Notes under the pieces: generated by a model
What the model was told of the DNA's origin: nothing
Database searches by the model: none
The model's input: only the letters and a program-made list of their open reading frames with translations
In this document: piece by piece, positions 16,624-25,430 of the stretch
Numbering within the stretch: the stretch's first letter is position 1
How the letters are laid out: each line of letters starts with the position of its first letter
DNA from: Mesorhizobium_L sp035547755
GTDB lineage: Bacteria > Pseudomonadota > Alphaproteobacteria > Rhizobiales > Rhizobiaceae
NCBI GenBank assembly: GCA_035547755.1
Contig: DASZUG010000090.1
Location: forward strand, 1 to 64,000
DNA: 64,000 nucleotides
Direction: 5' to 3'
Made by a program: the position numbers and the translations under genes

Positions 16624-18173
16624 GAGATGAACTCCGGATTCCGGCGGTCGTCCTTTGGGACAAAGCCCAGCATGTGCATGCCGATCGCGCTCTCGGTGAT
16701 CTCCTCGCCCCTCAACTCCGCGCCGATCCCGCCGCGATAGAGCACCACGACGCGATCCGACAAGCCGACAATTTCCGGCACCTCGGTGGAATAGAAGAGC
16801 ACGGCTCCTCCCGCATCGGCGAACTTCCGCAGCATGAGATAGATCTCGTGCTTGGTGCCGACATCGACCCCACGGGTCGGGTCGAAGACCAGCAGCACCT
16901 TACAACCGGTCAGCATCCATTTGGCGAGGACAATCTTCTGCTGGTTGCCGCCGCTGAAGGCGCCGGCCGGCAGATAGTGGGCACGCGGATGGACCTGAAG
17001 CTTGGCGAACGCCTCGTCAACCGTGGCTCGTTCGCGGCCCTGATCGATCCATCCAAAGCATGCGTAAGACTCTAGCGCCGGGAGAGAAGCGTTCTCGCGG
17101 CCGGTCATTTCGAGCGCCAGCCCTTCGATCTTGCGGTCTTCGGGCACAAGGCCGATGCCAAGGCCGGCGCGAATCGCATCGCGGGGCGAGGCAAGCCAGA
17201 CCTGGACGCCGTCGACTTTGACCGCGCCACCCTCGAACCGCCTGACACCGAACAGTCCGGTGAAGAGTTCAAGCTGGCCCATGCTCTGAAGCGCGGCTAT
17301 GCCGAGAATTTCCCCACGAGACACCGATAGCGACACATCCCTCAGGCGATGACCGATCCTGGCTCCTTCGACCTCCAGAAGCGGCTGTGTTTCGAGCGGC
17401 GTCGCCGCGCGGCGTGGGAACGTCGCCTCGACGGAACGTCCCATTATCAGCGAGAAAACATCCGCATCCGAAATCTCGTCGATAGCGAACGATCCCACAT
17501 GCGCACCGTTTCGAAGCACCGAAAGCGAACCGCAATATTCGCGCACTTCCTGCATTCGGTGGGTCACGAGAACAATCGTCGTGCCGGCGGCACGCAGCGC
17601 CGCGATGCGTTCGCCAAGCCACTCGACGTCCCGCGACGAGAGCGCCGCGGAAGGCTCATCGAGAAGGAGTATCTTCGGATTCCGCGATATGGCGCGCGCG
17701 ATCTCGATCTTCTGGCGCACCGATAAATCGAGATCGCGCACATCATCAAGGGGATCGAGATCGGCCAGGTCGAGATCGCTCAGGATTTGCTCGACGCGGC
17801 GTCGCGCCATCCGCCTGTCCCGCAAGAATCCAAAGCGTCGCGGTTCGTCGGGGAGAAGGATATTCTGCGCTACCGTCAGGTCGGGGACCAACGGAATTTC
17901 CTGAAACGCCGTCTCCAGACCAAGACGGCTGGAATCCTCACGGCTGACCGGTTCCGCTACCAGACCGAAGAAACGCATGGTTCCAGCGTCCGGGCGCACG
18001 GTACCACTCAGGATCTTGACCAGGGTCGATTTTCCAGCGCCATTTTCGCCAAGCAGGGCATGGACGGTGCCCGCGGCAACCGTCAATGTCGCGTCCGAAA
18101 GGGCGACGGTCGCCCCGTAGCGCTTTTCTATGCGGTCCAGCTCTATGGCATGGGTATCAGGTCGTAATGTCAT
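16620..18173 (-). CDS. CUT2-family ABC importer ATPase with two nucleotide-binding domains (RbsA-like)
   Basis: 517 residues, the usual length for RbsA/MglA-type ATPases. NBD1 has LGENGAGKSTLVKILSG (41-57), an ABC signature LSVRQKIEIARA and Walker B ILLLDEPSAAL. NBD2 has SGGNQQKIVLAKWM and VLLVFDPTRGVDVGTK, while its own P-loop is degenerate as usual in this family. In NBD2's Walker B the normal Asp-Glu pair is replaced by FDPTRG, also typical. It couples ATP hydrolysis to uptake through the fused permease. A 168-bp gap with a small hairpin separates it from the binding-protein gene upstream. Confidence 0.93.
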   Translation of the reverse strand: MTLRPDTHAIELDRIEKRYGATVALSDATLTVAAGTVHALLGENGAGKSTLVKILSGTVRPDAGTMRFFGLVAEPVSREDSSRLGLETAFQEIPLVPDLTVAQNILLPDEPRRFGFLRDRRMARRRVEQILSDLDLADLDPLDDVRDLDLSVRQKIEIARAISRNPKILLLDEPSAALSSRDVEWLGERIAALRAAGTTIVLVTHRMQEVREYCGSLSVLRNGAHVGSFAIDEISDADVFSLIMGRSVEATFPRRAATPLETQPLLEVEGARIGHRLRDVSLSVSRGEILGIAALQSMGQLELFTGLFGVRRFEGGAVKVDGVQVWLASPRDAIRAGLGIGLVPEDRKIEGLALEMTGRENASLPALESYACFGWIDQGRERATVDEAFAKLQVHPRAHYLPAGAFSGGNQQKIVLAKWMLTGCKVLLVFDPTRGVDVGTKHEIYLMLRKFADAGGAVLFYSTEVPEIVGLSDRVVVLYRGGIGAELRGEEITESAIGMHMLGFVPKDDRRNPEFIS

Positions 18174-18295
18174 AAATCGGGTCGAACTGGTGTGAGGTCA
18201 TCGGTCCGGATACGGCACATGGGCCTGAAAAGCCGCGGATTTCCGGCAAAGCCATGCTCCACTTTCTATTCCCGCGTGCATTTCCGACCGCGAGA

Positions 18296-18312
18296 GGCGG
18301 CAGCACGCCGCC
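18296..18312 (-). terminator. Intergenic stem-loop between binding-protein and ATPase genes
   Basis: ggcggc-agcac-gccgcc forms a 6-bp all-GC stem. It lies in the gap between the binding-protein gene (ends 18342) and the ATPase gene (starts 18173). No U-run follows, so it is more likely a processing or mRNA-stability hairpin that lets the binding protein be made in excess than a full terminator. Confidence 0.4.
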
Positions 18313-18341
18313 CCTGATCACAAGGTAGATCGGAAACACAT

Positions 18342-19451
18342 CTAGCCGGGCTGCCCCTTGAGTGCCGCCTCGAAGCCCATATGCGGCAGGTCCGGTTCAT
18401 AGATGTTCGCGAACCAACCTGCGGGGACGAGCTTGGGATCGAATGTATTGCAGCCACCTTTGAGTTCCGCGACTGTGCCTTTTTCGCACAGCTTGATGTT
18501 GTCGTTGGTGACGGCAACAAGCGGCATCAGCGTGAGCTTCTTGACTTTGTCGCCCTTGAGCACCTGGAGAGCAAGCTTCAAAGCCATGGCGCCGGCCGCG
18601 GGATGGCTTTCAAGCGAGATGCCAGGTGCGCCCATCGGTTCGTAATCGTTGCCGACGCCTTTGGTGGCACCCTCCGGCAACATCATGACGCGCATGCCGT
18701 TCGTTCCCTCCGTACCGCAGGGAATGAGTTTCTTCAGCCCCGCCTTCGCCTCCAGCGACCATGACTGGATGCAGGCCGTCGCGCCCCAAACCCCTTGGAT
18801 CTCATCCCATTTGCGGGTGGCCATCACTTCGGTCAACGCTTTGCGGGCAACGGCCTGTGACCACATGCCGTTGGGCTGGGCGACGATCTTGATGTCGGGA
18901 TATTTGGCAAAGACAGCGTGCGCAGCCGCGTTGCGTTCGGTGTCGACCGAGGTGCCGGGAACGCCGGTGACGAAGATCAGATTGCCCTTGTGGTTCATCG
19001 CCTTCGCGACCCATTCCGCGCTCTGGGTCGCGAGTTCCTTCTGGTCCGTCACGACATTATAGGCACAAGGCGCCGTGACGTTTGAATCGTAGGCGAAGAC
19101 GACAACACCGTGCTTGCATGCGTTCTCGATAGCCGGATTCAGCGCCGTCGGCGAAATCGGATAGACGATGATCGCGTTCGCGCCCGCCTGCACCATGGCA
19201 TTGAGTTGCTGGATCTGCTTCTGCGCCACAGGACCCGCCACCTGGATCTGCAGATCCATCTCGTCGGCATGGACCTTGGCCATTGCCTGCACCATGTTCT
19301 TGGCCTCGGCCTGCCAATCATTGCCGACATAACTCATGCTCAGGAACACTTTGTATTTCTTCTGCGCCGCGTTGACGGCGCTCGCCACCAGAAGGCCGGC
19401 GGCCACAAGGCCCGCCGCCGTGAGCAGCTTCTTCATTCCACCCAGACTCAT
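18342..19451 (-). CDS. Periplasmic sugar-binding protein of CUT2 importer (RbsB-like)
   Basis: 369 residues with a clear Sec signal peptide (KKLLTAAGLVAAGLLVA, cleavage expected after ASAVNA). The mature part is a peripla_BP_4 type fold: VFLSMSYVGNDWQAEAKNMV, IQQLNAMVQAGANAIIVYPI, then VVVFAYDSNV and NLIFVTGVPGTSVDTER. The ATG at 19451 is preceded by GGAGGAG; an inner ATG five codons on would give a shorter signal peptide. It delivers the substrate to the fused permease and double ATPase downstream. The mature protein is longer than RbsB (about 340 against 270 residues), as in some polyol and aldehyde-sugar binders. Confidence 0.92.
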   Translation of the reverse strand: MSLGGMKKLLTAAGLVAAGLLVASAVNAAQKKYKVFLSMSYVGNDWQAEAKNMVQAMAKVHADEMDLQIQVAGPVAQKQIQQLNAMVQAGANAIIVYPISPTALNPAIENACKHGVVVFAYDSNVTAPCAYNVVTDQKELATQSAEWVAKAMNHKGNLIFVTGVPGTSVDTERNAAAHAVFAKYPDIKIVAQPNGMWSQAVARKALTEVMATRKWDEIQGVWGATACIQSWSLEAKAGLKKLIPCGTEGTNGMRVMMLPEGATKGVGNDYEPMGAPGISLESHPAAGAMALKLALQVLKGDKVKKLTLMPLVAVTNDNIKLCEKGTVAELKGGCNTFDPKLVPAGWFANIYEPDLPHMGFEAALKGQPG

Positions 19452-19546
19452 GTGTCTTCTCCTCCAATTACCTGCCCGCAGTCCCTCGGGCAGAAGCCTC
19501 GGTTTTCTCTCAAAGCGTGCTTTCCGACGCCCACCGCTGCGGCGGG

Positions 19547-20569
19547 CTACCAGTGGACCATTGGTAGGCCGGCAACGGGCGACCGAAAGGACGGAATCCG
19601 CGACCCGCGCAGCGTCCCCAGATAAACCGTCCTGAGATCGGGGCCACCGAAGGTCACGCTGGTCAGCCAGGGCCCGACGGTGCCTCCCGTCAACATCATC
19701 AGGTCGGGCGTCGCCTGGTCGCGCCGAAATGCCTCCATGAGTGCCCGGCCCTCGTTGCTGTCCCTGTCATCGTCGAGGATAAAGCGCAGATCACCGTCGG
19801 GGGTGATGGCGAACACGCGGTCGATCATGATGTGCGTTCCCCACAGATTACCGTAGGAATCGAAGGCGATGCCGTCGATGAAGGCGCCATGGTCCGAGGG
19901 CCCGAAGGTTTCGCGATCCGTGAGGCTTCCATCTTCGAGCACCCGCAGGCGGGTAACGCGGCACCCTGTCGTTTCGGCGGCGTAGAGCCATTCCTCGTTG
20001 GCATCGAGCCTTATTTCGTTGGTGAAGCCGAAGCCGTCCGCAACGATACGCAATGCATTGCCGTCATAGACAGCGATGAACCCGTCGGCCACGGACGGGC
20101 TCATCGCTTTCATCCAGTCGGTGATGCGTGTGGAAATAGTCAACCAAAGGCGGCCCTTGCTGTCGCGCAGCACGAAATTCACCTTGCCGATCGGCTGGCC
20201 GTCAATCGCATCGACCAGCACCCGGGTATCGCCGTCGCGCGACATGGCTTCCAGCCGGTCGGTGCCGAAATTGGCGATCAGAAGGTCTCCGTTGGAGGCG
20301 AATGCCAAGCCGTTCGGCAGCGTACCTTTCACCAGCCGATCCGCCTCGTCGACGTTATCGGCAAATCCGGTCTGGGCGCGTTGCGTCACCAGCTTCTGGC
20401 CGCCGTCGGGGCGTATAAGCATGACACCGCCCCTGGCGTCGGCAACCCAAAGCGAGCCATCTCGCTCGGCCAGAATGCACTCCGGCCGCTGCAAATCCTT
20501 CCCGACATAGCTTATGGATGCACGGTCGACGGTGAACCCGTCGATAGGGTTCGTTCTATCCTTGCTCAC
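19547..20569 (-). CDS. SMP-30/gluconolactonase-family lactonase
   Basis: 340 residues from GTG 20569, preceded by GGAGGAG; the frame runs on upstream but into unrelated shadow sequence. The six-bladed propeller pattern of the SMP-30/Gnl/LRE family is visible: RPECILAERDGSLWVADARG near the start, then LPNGLAFASNGDLLIANF, FTNEIRLDANEEWLYAAETT and IDGIAFDSYGNLWGTH. The conserved acidic and Asn metal ligands (PEC, NEIR, DGIA) are present. The expected reaction is hydrolysis of a sugar-acid or similar lactone. It lies between a dehydrogenase and the importer, consistent with oxidation of an imported sugar or polyol to a lactone, then ring opening. Confidence 0.88.
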   Translation of the reverse strand: MSKDRTNPIDGFTVDRASISYVGKDLQRPECILAERDGSLWVADARGGVMLIRPDGGQKLVTQRAQTGFADNVDEADRLVKGTLPNGLAFASNGDLLIANFGTDRLEAMSRDGDTRVLVDAIDGQPIGKVNFVLRDSKGRLWLTISTRITDWMKAMSPSVADGFIAVYDGNALRIVADGFGFTNEIRLDANEEWLYAAETTGCRVTRLRVLEDGSLTDRETFGPSDHGAFIDGIAFDSYGNLWGTHIMIDRVFAITPDGDLRFILDDDRDSNEGRALMEAFRRDQATPDLMMLTGGTVGPWLTSVTFGGPDLRTVYLGTLRGSRIPSFRSPVAGLPMVHW

Positions 20570-20682
20570 TGAACTCCTCCCACTGGTTCCTTCATAAACA
20601 GCTGGCGTCTGCAATTTCCGCGCCAGCGCGGACCGAATGAGCCGCTTTTCGCTGGAGGGGCCTGAAATTTGTGTGCTCCTCC

Positions 20683-21480
20683 TCATAGGTATTCGACATT
20701 GCCGTCGACCCCGATTGCCTGCCCCGAGATGTTGCACGCCAGATCCGAGGCCAGGAAGAGCGCCAGATTTGCGATATCGTTGCCGTCGACCATGCGGCGC
20801 AACGAGATCTTGCCGAGATAGGAGGCACGCATCTCGTCCTCGGATATGCCGGTGGTTTTCGCCCGATCGGCAATCACACGGTCCATGCGTTCGCCCTTGA
20901 CGACGCCAGGCAGGATGGCGTTTGCGCGGATATTGTCGGGTCCCAGTTCGATAGCAAGGGACTTGACGAGACCGACGAGGGCCCATTTGGTGGCGGCGTA
21001 AGGCGTTCGGTAGGCGTAACCGAGGCGGCCCGCGACGGACGACATCGCAATGATGGACGCGTTGCGCGTAGAAGCCCTCAACAAAGGCACGCACCGCCTC
21101 AGGAAGTAAAATTGGGAGGTTAGGTTGACCTGGATTGTCTTCTCGATGTCCTCGTCGGAATAGGATTCGACATTGCCGGTCGGTCCGGCTATCCCGACAT
21201 TGTTAACAAGGACATCGAGGCCGCCGAAACGGCTGCCGATTTCGCCAACGAGACGATCCACGCTCGTTGCGTCGGATGCGTCTCCCACGCTTCCAGAGAG
21301 GCCGGACACATCGCGAAGGCAATCGGACAACGCCGCTTCATCGATGTCCGTGACGTGAACATGCGCTCCCGCCGAGACGAAGCGTTCCGCGATGGCCCGC
21401 CCGATACCGCGCGCTCCGGCCGTAACCAGCACCCGCATTTCGCGGACATCGATGGTCGTTCCTCCATCAAACCCTGTCAT
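20683..21480 (-). CDS. Short-chain dehydrogenase/reductase
   Basis: 265 residues, classical SDR size. The cofactor motif TAGARGIG (20-27) has Asp at 45 (VTDID), which favours NAD over NADP. LVNNVGIAGP follows at 91-100, and the catalytic triad is S148 (MSSVAG), Y161 and K165 (PYAATKWA). The tail IGVDGNVEYL matches the common SDR C-terminus. It is likely to oxidise a hydroxyl of the imported compound, upstream of the neighbouring lactonase. Same leftward operon, 54 bp after the ligase gene. Confidence 0.92.
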   Translation of the reverse strand: MTGFDGGTTIDVREMRVLVTAGARGIGRAIAERFVSAGAHVHVTDIDEAALSDCLRDVSGLSGSVGDASDATSVDRLVGEIGSRFGGLDVLVNNVGIAGPTGNVESYSDEDIEKTIQVNLTSQFYFLRRCVPLLRASTRNASIIAMSSVAGRLGYAYRTPYAATKWALVGLVKSLAIELGPDNIRANAILPGVVKGERMDRVIADRAKTTGISEDEMRASYLGKISLRRMVDGNDIANLALFLASDLACNISGQAIGVDGNVEYL

Positions 21481-21534
21481 TCTTCCTCCCGCACATCCGA
21501 CCCGCGCCGACCACTCAGAGACAGCCGGTCGAAT

Positions 21535-23511
21535 TCAATTTCTCAGTTCAGGAATATCTCGGAACAAGGCGAGGCATTCCGGATTGGCAAGGGCTTCGAG
21601 ATTAGGCACCGGTCGGCCGTGGATGACTTCCCGCACCGCCATTTCGGCGATCTTGCCATTCCTGGTCCTGGGGAGGTCAGCGACGGCGACGATCCTGGCT
21701 GGCACATGGCGCGGCGTCGCGCCCGAGCGTATCGCCTTCCTGATGCGGTCGGCCAGCGCTGCATCGAGGCAACCCTCCGACCGCAGCCGCAGGAACAGCA
21801 CGACGCGAACGTCGTCGTCGAAGCGCTGGCCAACGGCAAGCGCCTCCAGGACGTCATCGATGGGCTCGATCTGGCGGTATATTTCGGCCGTGCCGATGCG
21901 CACCCCACCGGGATTGAGCGTGGCATCCGATCGTCCATGGATGATGATTCCCGCATGTGCGGTTTCTTCGGCAAAGTCGCCGTGCCACCAGACGCCGGGA
22001 AACTTCTCAAAATAAGCGGCCGAGAAGCGCCGATCGTCCTTATCGTTCCAGAAGCCAAGCGGCATGGAGGGAAAAGGATTGCAGCACACAAGCTCACCGC
22101 GTTCGCCGAAAACACGATCGCCGGCCGCGTTCCAGACCTGGACATCCATGCCGAGCGCGGCCCCCTGCATCTCGCCCCTATGAATGGGAGCCGTGGGGTT
22201 GCCGACGGCAAAGCAAGCGGCAACTTCAGTACCGCCGGAAAAGGCATTGAGAAAAACGGCAGGGCCGATGTGTTCATGGACGAACGCATAGCCCTGATCG
22301 GAAAGTGGCGACCCTGTCGAACCGACCGAGCGGAGCGCGGAGAGATCGAACTTCTCGCGCGGGCTCAAACCTGCCTTTCGCAAGGACTCGATGAATTTCG
22401 CCGACGTGCCGAAAAACGTCATCCGCTCGTGGGCCGCGAACTCGAAAAGAACCTCGTTCGACGGATGGAACGGCGATCCATCGTACATCAGAAGCGTGGC
22501 TCCCGAGGCGAGCGTGGCAATGTGCCAGTTCCACATGATCCAACTGAGCGTCGAGTAATAGAAGACGCGATCGCCTTGCCGGATGTCGCAATGGAATTGC
22601 TGCTCCTTCATCTGCTGGATGAGGACGCCCCCGGCGCGATGAACGATGCACTTCGGCGCGCCAGTCGTCCCGGACGAAAAGAGGATGTAAACAGGGTGGT
22701 CGAACGGTAGTTGCTCGAAGACCAGCGGGCCGGGAGCATGGGACGCGGTGAAATCATCCAGCGACTGCACGGCGTCGAATTCGGCAACGAGCGCCAGCGC
22801 GCCGCCGGCATAGGGCACCACCACACAGGATGATACGGTCGGTAGGCCGTCGAGGATGTCGGCCAGCTTGGAACTGGTTGGATGCCGCTTGCCTGCGTAC
22901 CAGTAGGAATCGCAGATAAACAGCATCCTTGGCTCGATCTGCGCCAGCCGGTCCACGACGCCCCGCGCCCCGAAGTCTGGCGACACGGAACACCAGACGG
23001 CGCCGATCGAGGTCGCCGCAAGCATGATGGCAAGAGCGTCCGGAATGTTTGGCAGGACGCCGGCAACGCGGTCGCCGATGCCGATGCCCGCCTGCCTTAA
23101 CGCCTGTTGCAGGCGAGAGACCCGGGCGCGGAGTTCGTCGTGACTGAGCCGCTGCTGCTCCTTGTCTTCCCCCCGGAAAATCACGGCGTCGCCGGATCCG
23201 GTGCCCCTGAGCAGGTTTTCGGCGTAGTTCAGCCGTGCGTCCGGAAAGTATCGCGCCTTCCAGAATTGCTCCGCCGGTACATATATACGATCGCCCTTGG
23301 TGCCCACGACGCCAAGGCGATCCCACGTCTGGCTCCAGAATTCAGCCGGTGCGGAAACGGACCAGTCTTGAAACGCTCGGTAGTCGATCGTGCCCGTATC
23401 GTTGACGCAACCCACCGCTTCAGCAAACTTGAACATCGCGGTTCCACGCGCGGCATCGGGCGTGGGCACCCACAGCGGGTCGGTGAGCGGACTGGGCACC
23501 CCGGCGCTCAT
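21535..23511 (-). CDS. Acetoacetyl-CoA synthetase-like acyl-CoA ligase (AacS family)
   Basis: 658 residues, the normal AacS length. The N-terminal FWSQTWDRLGVVG and YFPDARLNYAENLL are typical of acetoacetate/acetate-CoA ligases. The AMP-binding motif is ILFSSGTTGAPKCIVH, followed by YYSTLSWIMWNWHIATLASG, a strong AacS-type block, then NAFSGGTEVAACF and the hinge GRSDATLNPGGVRIGTAEIY. The catalytic lysine is near the end in RTRNGKIAE. The family activates acetoacetate or a related short keto or hydroxy acid with ATP and CoA. Its presence in a sugar-type operon suggests the pathway ends in a C4 beta-keto acid. It starts inside the cupin stop codon (ATGA overlap). Confidence 0.92.
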   Translation of the reverse strand: MSAGVPSPLTDPLWVPTPDAARGTAMFKFAEAVGCVNDTGTIDYRAFQDWSVSAPAEFWSQTWDRLGVVGTKGDRIYVPAEQFWKARYFPDARLNYAENLLRGTGSGDAVIFRGEDKEQQRLSHDELRARVSRLQQALRQAGIGIGDRVAGVLPNIPDALAIMLAATSIGAVWCSVSPDFGARGVVDRLAQIEPRMLFICDSYWYAGKRHPTSSKLADILDGLPTVSSCVVVPYAGGALALVAEFDAVQSLDDFTASHAPGPLVFEQLPFDHPVYILFSSGTTGAPKCIVHRAGGVLIQQMKEQQFHCDIRQGDRVFYYSTLSWIMWNWHIATLASGATLLMYDGSPFHPSNEVLFEFAAHERMTFFGTSAKFIESLRKAGLSPREKFDLSALRSVGSTGSPLSDQGYAFVHEHIGPAVFLNAFSGGTEVAACFAVGNPTAPIHRGEMQGAALGMDVQVWNAAGDRVFGERGELVCCNPFPSMPLGFWNDKDDRRFSAAYFEKFPGVWWHGDFAEETAHAGIIIHGRSDATLNPGGVRIGTAEIYRQIEPIDDVLEALAVGQRFDDDVRVVLFLRLRSEGCLDAALADRIRKAIRSGATPRHVPARIVAVADLPRTRNGKIAEMAVREVIHGRPVPNLEALANPECLALFRDIPELRN

Positions 23512-24047
23512 TCGAGGGCCCCATGCCAGGATTCATCGACAAGAACCGACATCAGGAGTGCGTCCTTGCTCCCCCGATTGGCCCAGGCGTGGTTGGTCCC
23601 GCGCTGGATGACCACATCGAACGGCTTCAGCTCGACCTCTTCCAGATCAAGGACAAGAGTGACGCTTCCCGACAGGAGAACGATGTAGTCAGTCGTGTGG
23701 CTTTTGTGAGCTGCCGGATGTTTGCTGGTATCAACCAGCATGTTGCTGGCGTTCATGTCTGCGAACCACTGGCGCGCCTGCTCCCACCGCTCGGCATCGG
23801 ACAGGTGCGCGACGAGGCCCTCCGGCGGCAACTGGAAATAGCGAAAGATCGTGCCGCGACGCGGCGGTTCTATACCTGTTGACTTTTCCGCCATATCGAC
23901 GCGGGTCTCATTCCGGCCGGGCTTGTCGTCCGTAAGCCAGAGCTCGGTAAGCACTGTGATCGTCTTGGTCGCAGGACCGTCGAGCCAAACCCGGGATTTG
24001 CCGCTCGCGTCATTCTCGGTGACGATCCTCCGCACGGGACGCAGCAT
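23508..24047 (-). CDS. Cupin-domain protein, first gene of the catabolic operon
   Basis: 179 residues from ATG 24047, preceded by GGAGGA. The C-terminal half is a cupin_2 beta-barrel: metal ligands are probably H114 and H117 in HKSHTTDYIVLLSG, and H153 in GTNHAWAN. The N-terminal half (RRIVTENDASGKSRVWLDG) is shared by a family of cupins found with oxygenase-like or isomerase catabolic genes. A precise reaction cannot be named; candidates are an isomerase, decarboxylase or dioxygenase acting on the acid intermediate. A 4-bp overlap couples it to the ligase. Confidence 0.85.
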   Translation of the reverse strand: MLRPVRRIVTENDASGKSRVWLDGPATKTITVLTELWLTDDKPGRNETRVDMAEKSTGIEPPRRGTIFRYFQLPPEGLVAHLSDAERWEQARQWFADMNASNMLVDTSKHPAAHKSHTTDYIVLLSGSVTLVLDLEEVELKPFDVVIQRGTNHAWANRGSKDALLMSVLVDESWHGALE

Positions 24048-24499
24048 AGGTTTTCCTCCTCGACTCTTGTTTATGCGTAGCAAGAACTGCGGCCGGAATG
24101 ACGGGGCCGAAAATGATCTCGCGCATGACCTGCGGCCACGCAGATCGAAGGCGAAGCAGATATCGTCGCCAAGGCAGGCGCCCCATTGAGGGCGCGAGCG
24201 CAATCGCTGCGGCCACCGGCGTAGCCTCTGCACCTCCTCGGCGCGGGCTGGCGTCGAAACGATGACGGCAGCAATGCCGCAACGCTCGATCGGAGCATCA
24301 CCCTCGAGATCATCACTTCCTCCCTGAGGATCGGCCTTGCCGCGGCACCGAACCGATCCTCTTCCCAGACCGCGCTTGAACCTACGCTCATCGGAAAGTG
24401 ATCGTCAAGATGTTTGATCTGTGATCACAGTCCGGCACGATGTTGCCCACCACCGGCGCGGGTGATAGGGAGGCTCCATCGTAGAGTCAGTTGAGAGGA
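24048..24499. promoter_or_regulatory. Divergent control region between cupin operon and GntR gene, with palindrome CTGTGATCACAG
   Basis: This 452-bp region between two divergent transcripts holds no convincing gene. A perfect 12-bp palindrome ctgtgatcacag at 24419-24430 lies 70-80 bp before the GntR gene. A nearby half-site gtgatcgtcaagatg sits a little upstream. It is the best candidate operator for the neighbouring regulator. On the minus strand, 24071-24330 shows signal-peptide-like fragments in two different frames (SRVMLRSSVAALL, then VIVSTPARAEE), perhaps a decayed secreted-protein gene. Confidence 0.5.
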
Positions 24500-25240
24500 A
24501 TGATGGAACCCAAGGTAGCTGCGGTCGACGCTTCGACCTTGCAAGCGCGCGTATACGAGAGCTTACGCCTTGCCTTGCTCCGTGGCCGGTTTGTTCCAGG
24601 CGAGCCCTTTTCCCTTCGTGGTGTCGCGGAAATGGTTGGGACGAGTGCAATGCCAGTGCGGGAGGCCATCGGCAGGCTTGTCGCCGATGGTGTCCTGGTA
24701 CAATCGCCCGATCGGACCATACGGGTCGCACTGGCGACCCACACGGCTTACGACGAATTGATGAGACTGCGTGTCCATATCGAGGGCTACGCCGCGGTAC
24801 GTGCCGCCCGTCGCGCTGACAGGAAGCTGCTTTCCAAGCTTGCTCGCTTCAACGAACAAATGCGGAAGTCGGCCAGCAAGCTCGATATAGAATTGGCACT
24901 CGCGGCCAACTATTCGTTCCATTTTGCGCTCTACGAAACCGCTGATTCCCCGCAATTGCTTGACGTTATTTCAGGCCTCTGGCTGCGCTCCGGTCCCATG
25001 CTTGCAATCGCGCGACAGAACGCCCAGGAAGCTCGCACGATGTTCCTGACAGGCGTCAAGGCTCACCAGCGCATCATTGACGCCTTGGCGGAGCGGGACG
25101 AGGAGGCGGCGAGGCTTGGCGTCGGGATCGATCTCCGCGCGGCCAGCGCCTGGCTCAAGCGGCATTACAGCGAACCCTCGCCAGCCGTCCGGACCAAGAA
25201 GCCGAATTCCAGGCGCACACTGCTGACGCCTATGGTCTAA
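24500..25240 (+). CDS. GntR-family regulator (FCD/FadR-type effector domain)
   Basis: About 246 residues. The start is uncertain among TTG 24491, ATG 24500 and ATG 24503, because the AGAGGA motif sits immediately beside them. The winged helix is at residues ~10-75: ARVYESLRLALLRGRF, PFSLRGVAEMVGTSAMPVRE and VLVQSPDRTIRV. The FCD effector domain follows with LMRLRVHIEGYAA, FHFALYETADSPQLLDVI and VKAHQRIIDALAERDEEAA, carrying the Asp/His residues that bind metal and a carboxylate ligand in this family. Divergent from the cupin-ligase-SDR-lactonase-CUT2 operon, it is the likely pathway regulator. Confidence 0.9.
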   Translation: MMEPKVAAVDASTLQARVYESLRLALLRGRFVPGEPFSLRGVAEMVGTSAMPVREAIGRLVADGVLVQSPDRTIRVALATHTAYDELMRLRVHIEGYAAVRAARRADRKLLSKLARFNEQMRKSASKLDIELALAANYSFHFALYETADSPQLLDVISGLWLRSGPMLAIARQNAQEARTMFLTGVKAHQRIIDALAERDEEAARLGVGIDLRAASAWLKRHYSEPSPAVRTKKPNSRRTLLTPMV

Positions 25241-25304
25241 ACATCATTATACAGCGATCATCCTGTCGAATTCACATTCCGATCGGATTGGTAGTGACCA
25301 ATGC

Positions 25305-25430
25305 TCAGGACTCGGCGGCGAGCGCCGTCATCTTCGCGGCCGTGCTTTCTACCGGCCGGATCGCCATCGAGCTGACGACCGCCGAAAACACAGTGTAGGC
25401 GCAGAGCCACCACGGTGAACCGCCGCCATC
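25305..25430 (-). pseudogene. C-terminal remnant of a membrane transporter (MFS-like)
   Basis: On the minus strand, the frame ending in TGA at 25305-25307 reads GGSPWWLCAYTVFSAVVSS and ends with MTALAAES. This is the hydrophobic last helix and short polar tail usual for a major facilitator or similar permease. No upstream part of the gene exists; beyond 25430 the sequence belongs to an IclR remnant on the other strand. It is therefore the tail of a gene lost by deletion. The MFS family call is inference from character only. Confidence 0.45.

Noticed and set aside
24071..24391. Minus-strand frames with a signal-peptide-like start before the cupin gene
   Set aside because: The hydrophobic start and its continuation lie in different frames and end before any domain; at most a remnant, noted in the intergenic entry.
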